64,000 nucleotides of DNA, taken from Dendrophyllia cribrosa. Lineage: Eukaryota; Cnidaria; Anthozoa; Scleractinia; Dendrophylliidae. Shown one piece after another: positions 38,931 to 50,024 of the stretch. The notes under the pieces were generated by a model. It was given only the letters and a program-made list of their open reading frames with translations, did no database searches and had not been told where the DNA came from. The position numbers were made by a program, and so were the translations under genes. The DNA is taken from NCBI GenBank assembly GCA_024195265.1, contig JAJLRJ010000013.1, forward strand, positions 5,940,112-6,004,111. The letters are read 5' to 3'. Position 1 is the first letter of the stretch. Every line of letters starts with the position of its first letter.

Positions 38931-39560
38931 ATATCTCCATAATTATTGACTCTGGGTGGGAAAGGATTACGAAACATGATCGTGATGATCTGTACGTCGT
39001 AAATACATAAGAAAAACTGTCTGTCCATGAATTTACCCGGGGGGGGGGGGGGGGGGGGGGGGGGTACTCAACAAAGTTTTGTACGGGGATGCTCCGCCCC
39101 GAGGTCCAAACTCTTACCCTTTCATATACCGTTTTTGATAGAAAAGGTACCCCTTTCATTGAAAATGGTACCCCTTTCACATAGCCTTTACGTGCGTCTG
39201 TTTGATATATTTTCAAAGGCTCTTTTTATAATACTTAAATGGCAGTTTTCCCTACTTTTTTTATGCTTCAACTCGTGTTTTCGCTACTTTTTTCTATTCT
39301 TCGTGAAATCCCTATCCTTTTATATACCTTACCTCGTGAAATCCCGACCCTTTCATATACCTCCAATTTAAAAAAAGTACCCCTTTCGGGCGGAGCATCC
39401 CCGTATAGCCCATTATAGGGAGTACCCCCGGAATTTACCATACTTGTCAAAGATGAAATTATAATTATCATGTATATCTTTATTTCTTGGACTGAAACAT
39501 CAGACTGAATATTATGATAGGAGAATATTATGATATGAGAATAAAGATTCAGTTATACAG
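38930..39560 (+). repeat. Dispersed repeat, copy 2, interrupted by a MITE
   Basis: Matches 2917-3195 on both sides of the inserted element at 39038-39431 (tgtccatgaatttac before; tttatttcttggactgaaa after). Confidence 0.75.
39038..39431. mobile_element. hAT-like MITE with 8-bp target duplication
   Basis: Ends are a G run with gtactc and gagtacccccg. The duplication aatttacc is at 39030-39037 and 39432-39439. The uninterrupted site is seen in the other copy near 3072. Interior words ccctttcatata repeat in both orientations. Confidence 0.88.
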
Positions 39561-42010
39561 TTTTCCAAACCCTGTAAGTTATTGCACATACGTATGGCAG
39601 GAGAGAAGGCACTCCAATATAAAACTGATGGATAGATAAGAATTAATGCTATTAACATATTAACACATTTTTCATACAATTAACGATTAAGATCTCACAG
39701 AGAATAAACCGAGTAAGAAAAAGCATATTCATACGCTAGTAACAATCGGTTAAAATATCTACCATAAGTCTCCGACACTGACGTCAGTGAATAATTGTTT
39801 TTACTATATATATACCACCGAAGTGATAGCCAAAGTATAGATATTTTGATCATTTCTTACATATGGGGAAAAACTAAAAATTCTCATCCGACTTTAAATA
39901 GCCAACCAATCAGAGGGTGCGAAAACATTATCCACTGGCCGGTGATCCCATTCTAAGTATGGTGCTCCACCCGCACGTCCTCCATTTACGCCACATTGTG
40001 CATGTTACCGATAATCATATATTATATGATAATATATTATCATATATCATAAAAAAAAAACAACAACATGTAAATGTTTGGAAATTATCCTTTAAATGTT
40101 GAAACATCGAAAATTAAATTTACGTGTTTCAGTAGTGTACTGTAAATAGTCACTGAATAGTAATTTATGTAAGTGAAAAAAGGAGGGCTTTTGAAACTGT
40201 GTACAGCAGAGTTTCAGTATCGAACTTCTCAATAACTAGAACGAAAGGCAGTTTCCCCTCAGCTTCACTCTTTTACAATTTTTCGTTACCCCCAATGACT
40301 TGAAATTTTATTAACTCGAACTGTTTTAAGTTTCTTCTGACGGCTCGAGTTATGAAGATTCTAAAACTCACGCTAAAATACGGGTGCCATTGAAACACTG
40401 AAATCAACCGGAACCCTGTTATTGAAGCCAAATGGAAATAGGAAGCTGTGAAATACATGAACGCTAATAAATAACATGGGACTTCCACCATACCATCCAA
40501 CTTTCATCGATGATAACCCTTGTTTACTATTTAAAGCTTAAAATGCGCTTATTGAACTACATACTTATTGAATCTATAGCTGTAAAAACCATGTTGTTGA
40601 AAAAGGGAGACTCTAGACACTCTGTAAGATCATGTATAACTATTAATCCCTTTAAAAATCGAGGAAATAAAAATAGCGAGACTTCAGATACTGTCGAGTA
40701 AATCCCTGTAAAAGAAGCGCTTGAGCGTATACTCGGCCATATTGTTGATTGCCGGCAGCATTCGGGAAATAAAACTGCAACAGCAGACAGAGCCAACGTC
40801 AGGATTACTTAGCGTTCGGTATTGGTAGAATAGCTTACCGGAATAATAAAAGTACGAAGAATTTCCTTGAAAATGATGTCGCTCATGTGACGCGTTTACT
40901 CTCAGGTAAAACAACGCCGGTCCCCTTATTGAAATTGTTCCAGCACTGACAAAGTCAAAAATAAAATAATAAAATAGGCCAAATTAACTTTAAATTGCAA
41001 AGAGAGATTCGTAAAAGTTGCGTAGTCTATTCCAGATGTTCAGGTTCAGTGGGTTGAGTAAATGGCTGGTATCCCGCGAGCACCAGAAAACGTTCACCCT
41101 TTACGAGGATCCTGGGGAAATATAACAATGCATTTTTCAGTTATTCTAGGAGCGAAATTACATTTGCAGAAGCTAGAGGCGTATGAAAGGGTACAATCTA
41201 TGTCCCTGTACATGATGCATCCACCGCTGAACAATGGAGGCCGCTCACCCGAAGGCGGCGAAGGGAGAATATTTTCAACGGTAGAATGGCGGTCGAATTT
41301 GACTTCTGGCGAGGCTTCGGGCCTTAAAACGGTTTTATTCAGTGGAAATCTCAATACAAAATACTCTAAACCAATGAAGAAGAACCCACGCATCTTTAAT
41401 TTGCAGGTATGTTTTTACCGCTAGCGTTTCGATTTAATTTGTACTGTCAACCATATGTGCATTTCTGGCATGAATCCACAGTTTATTAAACTCAAATGTG
41501 ACAACGTTTGTTAAAATTTAATTGATTTCCGAAATGCTAAATACTCAAATCAGTTTAGTTTCACAAAAATGGTGGGATATATTTCACTTTAAACTACCAC
41601 AACAACATTAAGTATAAATTAAGCTTAAATATGCAGATTGTATTGTGACTGATCAGTATAACTAGAGGTTATTCAGCAAAAAGTTGTGTAATACGGCTTT
41701 GTATTTTTACAAATCAGGTGACAAAAAATAAAAACTGACGAGTAAAAATGCCCAGTCCCATTACACAACTATCCACTGGTTAAATTGTTTGTTATACATG
41801 TACGTACATGTTATTTTTTATATAGTTTACCTATTATTATACGACAATCATTTTTTTCCCAAATCTAAGTTTTTTTTAAAAAAATTACTGTTTTCCCTAG
41901 CCTATGGTCAGACAAGTGTAATAACATGGCATATTTGACTTGTTTTTGTTGCTTATTCATGCTCTCAAATGCTATGTTGCGTGATAAATAAAAGTCATTA
42001 TTCGACATAG
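39560..42010. other. Intergenic stretch, no supported gene
   Basis: AT-rich, with an AT palindrome at 40015-40050 (tatgataatatattatcata). A 120-codon open frame at 41062-41424 has no recognisable domain, and I do not call it. Confidence 0.5.
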
Positions 42011-42019
42011 CATTCTACA

Positions 42020-43390
42020 GTCGGTCAGTATAAAACACGGACTGCGGACTACGGACTACGGACTGCGGACTACGGACTGGGTATAAAACGTGGACTACGG
42101 ACTGGGTATAAAACACGGACTAGGGTATAAAACGAGGACTGATTAATCATGGACTCGGTATAAGACGCGAACTGTGTGTAAAATAACGAGGACCGAAGCT
42201 TTGAACATAAAATATTGATTTACCTCGATAAATACATAGATTTTTAATACGTAAGGGTCGCGGTCGCGGCATGTTACTTTACAAACGTTTGGTCTCTTGA
42301 TATTTTGAAAAAATTCAAATAAAGAAAAGCAAAAATATCTTAATTCTCGCAATTTTTCTTATTTACAATCTGCTTTATACCCTGCGAGCAGAGCCCCCTT
42401 CAATCTTCACAGGCTCTACTCGCAGGGTATCTGCTTTACAGCGGTTCATAGATAAAGGTCTATATTTCACAAATGCAGTGGCTATTCGTACGGCACCCGT
42501 ACGCGGACTTAGATTTGCTATTCGTACGGGAGTCCAAAACTTTCGAACATTTTCGATGTTATTCTTCACGTTTGCTGGTTCCGATGCTAAATGTTCGTTT
42601 ATCTTTACGAAGCGCTTCTGGTAATAGATGTTGATTTGGCTCAGACTAATTTGATGAGTCTCTGTATACAACACGAACGACTCATTTCGTGACACTTAAA
42701 AATTTTTCGCGTCAAAGAATACTACCGTACGGCCAACTTCGATTTTCTATTCGTACGGGAAACCTAAACAACTTTCGAAAATTTTCGATGTTATTCTTCA
42801 CTTTTGCCAATCCATAATACTGTACGTTTGTTTAGATCCACGAAGCGCTTCTTTTGAGCGATGTTTATTCAGCTGCGCGGAGGAATCTCGTGAAAAATTT
42901 CCCACTGTGTCACAAAATGAGTCGCTCGCGTAGTATACAGACTCGCAAATTAGTCTAAGCCAAAACAACATCGCTTACCAGAAGCTCTTCGTAAAACAAA
43001 ACGAACATTTAATATTGTGCACCAACAAAAGTGAAGAATAACAGCGAAAATTGTGGAAAGTTTTGGACTCCCGTATGAATTGCAAATCGAAGTCCGCGTA
43101 CTGGTGCCGTACGAATAGCCACTGCGTTTCACAAAATGCTGATAGACAACGAACTCTGATAAAATGTGCATATTTTATGTTCACAGCTTCGGTCCTCGTT
43201 ATTTTACACCCAGTCCGCGTCTTATAGTGAGTCCATGATTTTCAGTCCTTGTTTTATACCCTAGTCCGTGTTTTATACCCAGTCCGTAGTCCGCAGTTTG
43301 TAGTCCGCGTTTTATACCCTAGTCCGTGTTTTATACCCAGTCCGTTGTCCGCAGTCCGTAGTCCGCAGTCCGTGTTTTATACTGACCGAT
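42020..43390. repeat. Large foldback element with a nested inverted repeat
   Basis: The ends gtcggtcagtataaaacacg and its inverse carry arms of about 190 bp rich in cggactacggactg repeats. A second inverted pair (gctattcgtacggcacccgt and its near inverse) lies inside at about 42470-43130, with a third partial copy at 42720-42810. Confidence 0.9.
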
Positions 43391-43944
43391 TCTACAGTGC
43401 AAATATGCATCAACATGGAGTGCAAATATGACATAGATTTAGGAGGTGACTGTTGTATAATAAACAATTTATTCTTACAGTTGTAAGACCAAAACTATTT
43501 CTTAGTGCCTACCTATCTCTCATAGTATGTACATTCCGCACTTTATTCAAAAATAATGTTCATACATACACTGTAATTGTGAGTGGATTGCATCATTCTT
43601 TTTAAACTCCCAGTGTAGAATCAAATATTCTTATCCGTTAAAAGCAACACATGCTCAGTTAAATAAATAGCCAGATATAACTGTAGAGAGAGAGAGATGA
43701 GGGTGTTTTTCTTATACATATACAGCGGTGTAGGTTCAACTAGGTATAACTTGAAATTTTTAGTGTCAGTATAAAGTACAAGCTAGGTAATTTTGGGTTC
43801 ACAGAAATTCTCTTTTAACTTTACACTGTATTATCAATTGTATTGTTGTTCATGGTATTTTAGAGTGTGAATATGCACCAAGACAAAAGCAAAATTTATA
43901 TAAGAGATGTACATTGTTCTTTTTTGAACTTACAATGTACATGT

Positions 43945-44300
43945 ACACTGAAAGGAGGATGTTACAATTTACATGTTATTTACATGATCTAGGCAGCCCC
44001 TCCTTTTCAATTTACATGTTATTTACAGGATCTAGACAGCCCGCCTTTTTCAAGTTTCATATTATTTACATGATCTAGACAGACCCCCCCCCCCCCCCCC
44101 CCCCTTTCTATTTACATGTTATTTACAGGATCTAGACAGCCCCTCTTTTTTCAATTTACATGTTATTTACAGGGTCTTGATAATCTCCTTTTTCCAATTT
44201 ACATGTTATTTACAGCCTCTAGTTTTTAAATTTACATGTTATTTACAGAGTCGCTTTTTCCAATTTACATGTTATTTACATGATCTCTGTTCTATATACC
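43945..44300. repeat. Tandem repeats of about 45 bp with a C run
   Basis: The motif aatttacatgttatttaca recurs about seven times, often followed by gatctagacag. A run of C lies near 44085. Confidence 0.85.
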
Positions 44301-45149
44301 TTCAAAATTTACAGCATCTTCTCTATAATTGCCATGTTTTAGTTCTAATATATTGTTTCTTTTACCGAGCGCGAAATTGAAACAAATTAATTATTATACC
44401 AATAATAGCAACAATTATTAAGATACTACGTAATTATGTAAAACGTACGTAGCTGTGTTGCAGTCTAATGATAGAAATAATGATAAAGCCTTTTATTTGG
44501 TCGAAATGAAATCACTTTTATTGCAAAACATACACGGCAATAAGTAACAAAAATAAAGTCAAGTACTATCATAATGAAATCCAGTATAAAAATCACGATA
44601 CACTAAAATAAACAATGAAAAAATTACGATTTCTGGTATGCGTTTTCGGGCCTTAAATGCTATGTTTTATGCAGAGTGTTTGCCATCATACATATTATTT
44701 TGTTAATTGTTCAAATTACAAGTTGATTAAACGAGTTGGGCTGGTTTTCTTGCTTAAGACTACTCCTCCATCTGACGAAAACTACATATAAGAAAATGTC
44801 TCTCGGGCTCGAAATGTCTTCGGGAGTTTCTAAAAACGCACGCCAGCTGGGAACAAGGATCATTTAGGTTAACATGGCTTCCAACCCTTTTATCGACATG
44901 CAAGTGATCTCCTTACTGCATTGTCTAAATTGTAGAGTATCATATTTGGGGTCTTTAAATTAGCTAAAAATGTAGTACGGAGTTGCACAGGTTTAACAGT
45001 CTTCAGTTCTGACGTACAGCTCTTGTTCCCTCAAAGAACTATATACATGTTAATGCACCATGACATATGTACGATACTATGTACCATGTGAATCAGTTTT
45101 AAAAGTGCACCTAAGTTCTCACTTTAATGCTAAATTTAACTAGAACAAA

Positions 45150-45400
45150 TTATAGCAGTATTCAATTGAGTGTCGTAAAACCAAAACCAAAGTAATCACT
45201 CACATGAGAACTCGAAAGAAATACATGTATCCGGCGCCAAGCGCGGGAAAACGCGTGTGAGTAAGTCACGATTGGTTTTGGTTTTGATTGGTTGATAAAG
45301 AGGCGCGAGATATTTTAGCCAATCACAAAGCATAGCAATGCAAAACCAAAGCGATCGCTAAATTACTTTTGACGGTCAATTGAAAACCACTCTACATGTA
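45150..45400. repeat. Dispersed repeat (caattgagtgtcg family), copy 2
   Basis: Shares blocks with 23080-23335. Ends ttcaattgagtgtcg and gtcaattgaaaac are partly inverted. Confidence 0.75.
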
Positions 45401-45610
45401 TATACAACACATCATGAATTCTGTGACTGGATCCTTGTTTTCAAAATAAAAATTTGCATAATATGTACACGGGTCATATGATAAATGAGATATCTTCTAC
45501 TTGTAAAGGTAGTGTGATGTCAGATTTTGGACTGAGCATTCCATTCCGTGGTATTTAATTTTCTTTTGGTATTCTCAAAATAAAGAAACCTTCACAATGT
45601 TTCTTTTAAT

Positions 45611-45820
45611 ATGTTATTAGAGACGCCTTCACCCGCCGGCATGGATCGGGTGAAGAGAATGTATGCGTGTGCACAAACTTTTCTGGAAATTATGAAAACA
45701 CCTAAAAATACTGATATAAAAATACTGATTTCATGTCTTACTAACAATTGTGTATTTCTACGCTATCTTGCAGCGCTATTCAATCTCGTACTCTCACAAG
45801 CTGAGTCAGATTGTCTATAA
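45611..45820 (+). other. Unassigned short open frame
   Basis: A 69-codon frame follows an acceptor-like ttattag. It looks helical (RVKRMYACAQTFLEIMKTP) and ends before a stop. No domain is recognised and no partner exon is found, so it may be chance. Confidence 0.2.
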
Positions 45821-46269
45821 CAGTACACATGTGTACTGTGTAGATATGCATTAAGATTTATTTAAAATAAGTAATCACTAAGCATCGTACAATAAAAATA
45901 TTTTCTTGGGTAAATTGTATATACATGTCATAACTATCTAGAAGCGCCACTATAGTAAATGCATTGCTTCTGTAAATTGTCTTTCAAAAAATATATTTTG
46001 AGACAAGCGACTGCTGCATGATTATACTATTCACATGATAAATAAAGATAAAATTATTTTACAACGACTAAGGAATTTCTCGCGCACACACAAGCCAAGG
46101 GCTATTACGGTCTATAACAGTTGTGCAAACTGTCTGTGTCAACCAATACCGAAGCCATGGCTTAAACCACGTCAGTTGCTAAAAGAAACCTTTAACTATA
46201 TTTTTCATTTTTATTCTACTCTACTCTCCTCACCTGTAGTTACTCACTCATAATTTAGATAATAATTTA

Positions 46270-46345
46270 ATAATGATAATAATTATATTTATATTTATAT
46301 AGCGCCAAATCCACTAACTGTCTATGGCGCTTTACAATAAGAATA
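46270..46345. repeat. Fragment of a tatatagcgcc dispersed repeat
   Basis: The phrase tagcgccaaatccactaact with ctatggcgctttacaa looks like a SINE-type tail; a related ttatatagcgccaca occurs near 33280. Otherwise nothing lies between 45821 and gene B's stop. Confidence 0.4.
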
Positions 46346-46717
46346 TTAAAGTGGATGATTAATTAGTAGTATTTAATATATTAAATAAGAATATTAGATT
46401 GGCTGACTATCAGTTAAAATGCGAATTACTAGCTACAGTGGTATTGTGATCATTTTAGACATGATGAAATGGAATTTGTGGAGCAGAAACTCATTTTTGA
46501 AATTATACGTTTTGCAGTTTTTGTTGTTCCTCTACATTGCAGTGGTCGGATTACAAGAGGTTTTATGTGATTTTTATGAAACATTAACTCACAAATATAA
46601 TTATTTAGTGATTCGTTCGATCCACCCAAATCGAATAGACACGATTGTCTTCTATGATAATTGCGCGTCACTGAGAAGAACAGTGCTTTCATTTTATGCC
46701 GCTTGTATGACATTTGT

Positions 46718-49700
46718 TCAGCAATAAATTATATCTAAATCAGGATCATTTATCTTAGTCAATAATGACTGTTCTTGCAAAGAGTCTTGGGTATTTGAAT
46801 GTCCAGTTTCAAACGTCATCTGCACGTTTGCATACACGTGCTCTCCTCGTGATACATGCATGTGCCGTAGCGCAGATCTAGACTTAACGTTTTCCTTGTT
46901 TTTGCTGAAGTTAGATTTCCTTTTCTTCTTGGCTTGTGTACTTGGAACACTCTTTTTTGTTTCCTTGTTGGAAGATACACTAAGCGGAATTGTTTGGAAG
47001 TATGCAGTATTTTGATACGAAGACACCTTGCCATTGCGCTGGTGTTTGTGTTCGTCATTCCCTTCCAACAATCCAACGCTCTTTGTGCATTGGCTTTCAA
47101 CGAGATGTGTACGTTCTTGTGTGTTTCTCTCTAGCTTATCGTATGCGGAGCTATCGCCTTGATCTAGTGCGCATCCCATGTTTTGGTGTTCATCGACATG
47201 TGTGTTAAATCCTGTGTTTCGCTCTAGTTTGTCGTACGTGGAGCTATCACCTTGATTTTGTGCGCATGTCATTTTTTGTTGTTCATCGACATGTTTGTCA
47301 TTCCCTGTGTTTCGCTCTAGCATGTCGTACATTGAGCTATCTCCTAGATCTAGTGCGCATGCCATGTTTTGGTGTTCATCCGCGTGTGTGTTGTGTCCTG
47401 TGTTTCGTTGCAGTTGATCATATACGTTGCTATCTCCATGATCTATTGTGCATGCCATGTTCCGGAATTCATCGAGATGTGTGTTATCTTCTGCTCCTCG
47501 CTGTATTGTATTATTGTATTGAGCCAGTTTGTTTGCCTGGTTTTGGCATTGACCAAGATGTGTGTTGTTTTGTTCATTTGGTTGTTGTCGTGTATCGTAC
47601 GTGGAGCTGTCGTCGTGATCCATTGCACATGTTACGTTTTGGCATTGGCCAAGCAGGGCGTGTCGCTGTAGTTTATCATACATCGTGTTATCGTCTTGTT
47701 CCATGTTTTGGTTATTTCCTAGGTGTGCATTATCTTGTTCTTTGATGACGTTATTAGCATGTGCGTCTCCATTCGTAGGGAAACCAATAACGTCGTCATA
47801 AATGGAATTGTCATCTCCATCTAATGCGTCTGCTATGTTTTGATATTCACCGAGGAATTTTTTACCCGTGGAAAATTCTACAAGGCGTGTGTTATCTTCT
47901 GTAAGGAAACCAATGACGTCATCATAGTCGTCTTCTTTCTTTAATTTGCACCTCATGTTCTGGTATTCCCCAAGACGTGTAGTGTCTTTCGAAAAGTCAT
48001 CAAAGCGTCTTCTATCTTCTGAAATACTCCCAATGACGTCGTCATACAATGAGCTATCGTCTTCATTCAGTTTTATGCCGTTTTGCTGTTCTCTGAGGCG
48101 TGTGTTATCCTCATTTTGGTAGATAGTGTTGCGATCGAGACTAAGGGTCAGTGACTGGTAATCCACAAAGCAATTCTTCTCCATCTTTAACTCGCAATAT
48201 GAGACGTCGTTCCTTGTTTTGGAAGAATGGCCAGATTTGCAGTTCACGTTGCACTCAACTACATTTACAGAAGAGTAGTGAACACTGTTAGTTGTGACAT
48301 CATCGACGATATTGCATTTAGTGTCGATTCCTTCATTTCCTATCGTTTCTCCTGATGTGTCATTGTTTATTAGTGGCAATGGTTCTCCGTGATAATCTTC
48401 CACTTTCATTTCCTTGGAATGTGAATAGCCAGGTGCTTTGGCGTTTGATGTTGATAGTGCTTTGTTTCTTCTCAGACTTCGTATTGGAGAGGTGGTGTCT
48501 TCGGCATTGCATTCATAGCCGTCCGTGCCGTGAGATTTCGTGCTCCCAGGAACAACAGCAGAGCTATAGTAAAGACTGTGTAATGTGGGTTCTTCACAAA
48601 GAGTACGTTTGGTGTCATTACTTTCATCACATTCCTTTTCCACGGGACAAAGATAACCTGACGTGTCATAAACCATACGTGCTGGTGCCTCTTCATAATG
48701 TTCTTGTATTATCTCAGGAAGTGATTTGTTTCTCTCACTGCGGTCGTAAGAAGTGGTGTCCTCATCGTAGCGATTACTGTTAGTGTCATGAGATCTCTTG
48801 CATCCTGGAACATCAACTGATTTGTAGAAAAGAGTGTCTGTTGACCCTTTTTTGCAATAATGAGACTTGGAGTTAGTGGGTTGATATACGTCATTTGCTG
48901 GTTCTGACACTGCTTGAATTCTTGTCACTGCGTCCGGTAGTTCTTCATACATATCCTCCACTATCCTAGTGTATGACTTGCTTGTTGCTTCGTCGCATTT
49001 ATCGCTTTCATCCCCTTTCGTTTCCACAGGGCACGGATAGCTTGATATTTCATGATACAAAGGTACCACTGCTTCATTATAAACCTCAGAGTATGAACGG
49101 TCACATGTGTGAGAAGTGGCGTCCTCGTCGCGGCGATGATCTTCGGTGTCTTGAGATCTCTTGCATCCAAGAACATCAACGGAATTGTAGAAAAGAGTGT
49201 CTGGTAACCCCTGTTTACAAGATTGAGGCTCGCAGATAGCGGTTTCACAGGCATTGTGTTCTGGTGCTGACACTGCATGGGCTCTTGTCACTGCGTCCGG
49301 TACTTCTTCATACATATCCTCTGCTATCCCAGGGTGTGAAAAACTTGTTGCTTCGTTGCTTTTATCTCTTTCATCCCCTTTTCTTTCCGCATAGTACGAG
49401 TAGCTTGATTTTCCACTATACACAGGTGCCACTTCTTCATTATAAACGTTTTCCATGCCCTCATGATCTTCCTTGACAACGCTTTCTGCGCCTTGCTTTT
49501 CCTCCGGGCATAAATTCCCTGAAGTCTCATACTCTTCACGAGCTTCATAATCGTCATAATCTTTTTCAGAGTGTGAAGGGCTGGTTAGGTTGTCGATACG
49601 TTCTAATAATGCTTCGCATTTTGTCGCATCAAGTCGATGAAGGGCTGTGTTCTTACTTCGGCAATGATCCTTGGTTTCGTGAGAAGACTTGGCTCCACGG

Positions 49701-50024
49701 CGTTCCTGGGCGTTTATCCTTTTCTCTATGCGTGCGATGTATGGCTCATGGTTCTCCAGGTGTCTATCCAATGACCCTCCTTCTGACGAGCAGCTCGCGT
49801 AATACTCATCATCATCTTCATCAAACGATGGAGTGCTGACATATTTGTAGTTGTGCTTAATAAAGAAATCCGTTGAGCACATATTCTCGATATTTTCTCT
49901 AGTAGGATGTTTGTCTGCATCTGTTACATGAATGGCGTCCGTCTGACGAATGGACAGGTCTGGCCACTCGTCTTTTTTGTGATTTTGCAACCACAATTTC
50001 ATGATCCATGACTCCATTGGCTCC
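46718..50024 (-). CDS. Gene B last exon: expanded tyrosine-motif tail
   Basis: A single 3.3-kb exon starts after ctcaag. The first about 70 residues match gene A (SWIMKLWLQNH, EWPDLSIRQTD, MCSTDFF, YKYV). The rest is acidic, polar and probably disordered, with three repeat zones. About 49450-48380 holds long repeats of roughly 120 residues, each with several Tyr (VYNEEVAPVY, DMYEEVPDAV, DTLFYNSVDV). About 48070-47780 holds three units ending SLYDDVIG, DYDDVIG and SIYDDVIG. About 47500-47090 holds 31-residue (93-bp) repeats of YDKLERNTG and HQNM. The C-terminal end is basic (KKKRKSNFSKNKENVKSR). Many YxxV and YxxL motifs suggest a phosphotyrosine docking platform. This is inferred from motif form only. 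Confidence 0.92.

Noticed and set aside
41062..41424. 120-codon + strand frame with a donor-like end
   Set aside because: No acceptor-linked partner, no domain, and the opposite strand is equally open.
46934..49839. Several + strand frames of 60-161 codons opposite the gene B tail
   Set aside because: They shadow the coding strand, are Cys- and Val-rich as expected from complementing Asp/Glu/His codons, and have no domain.
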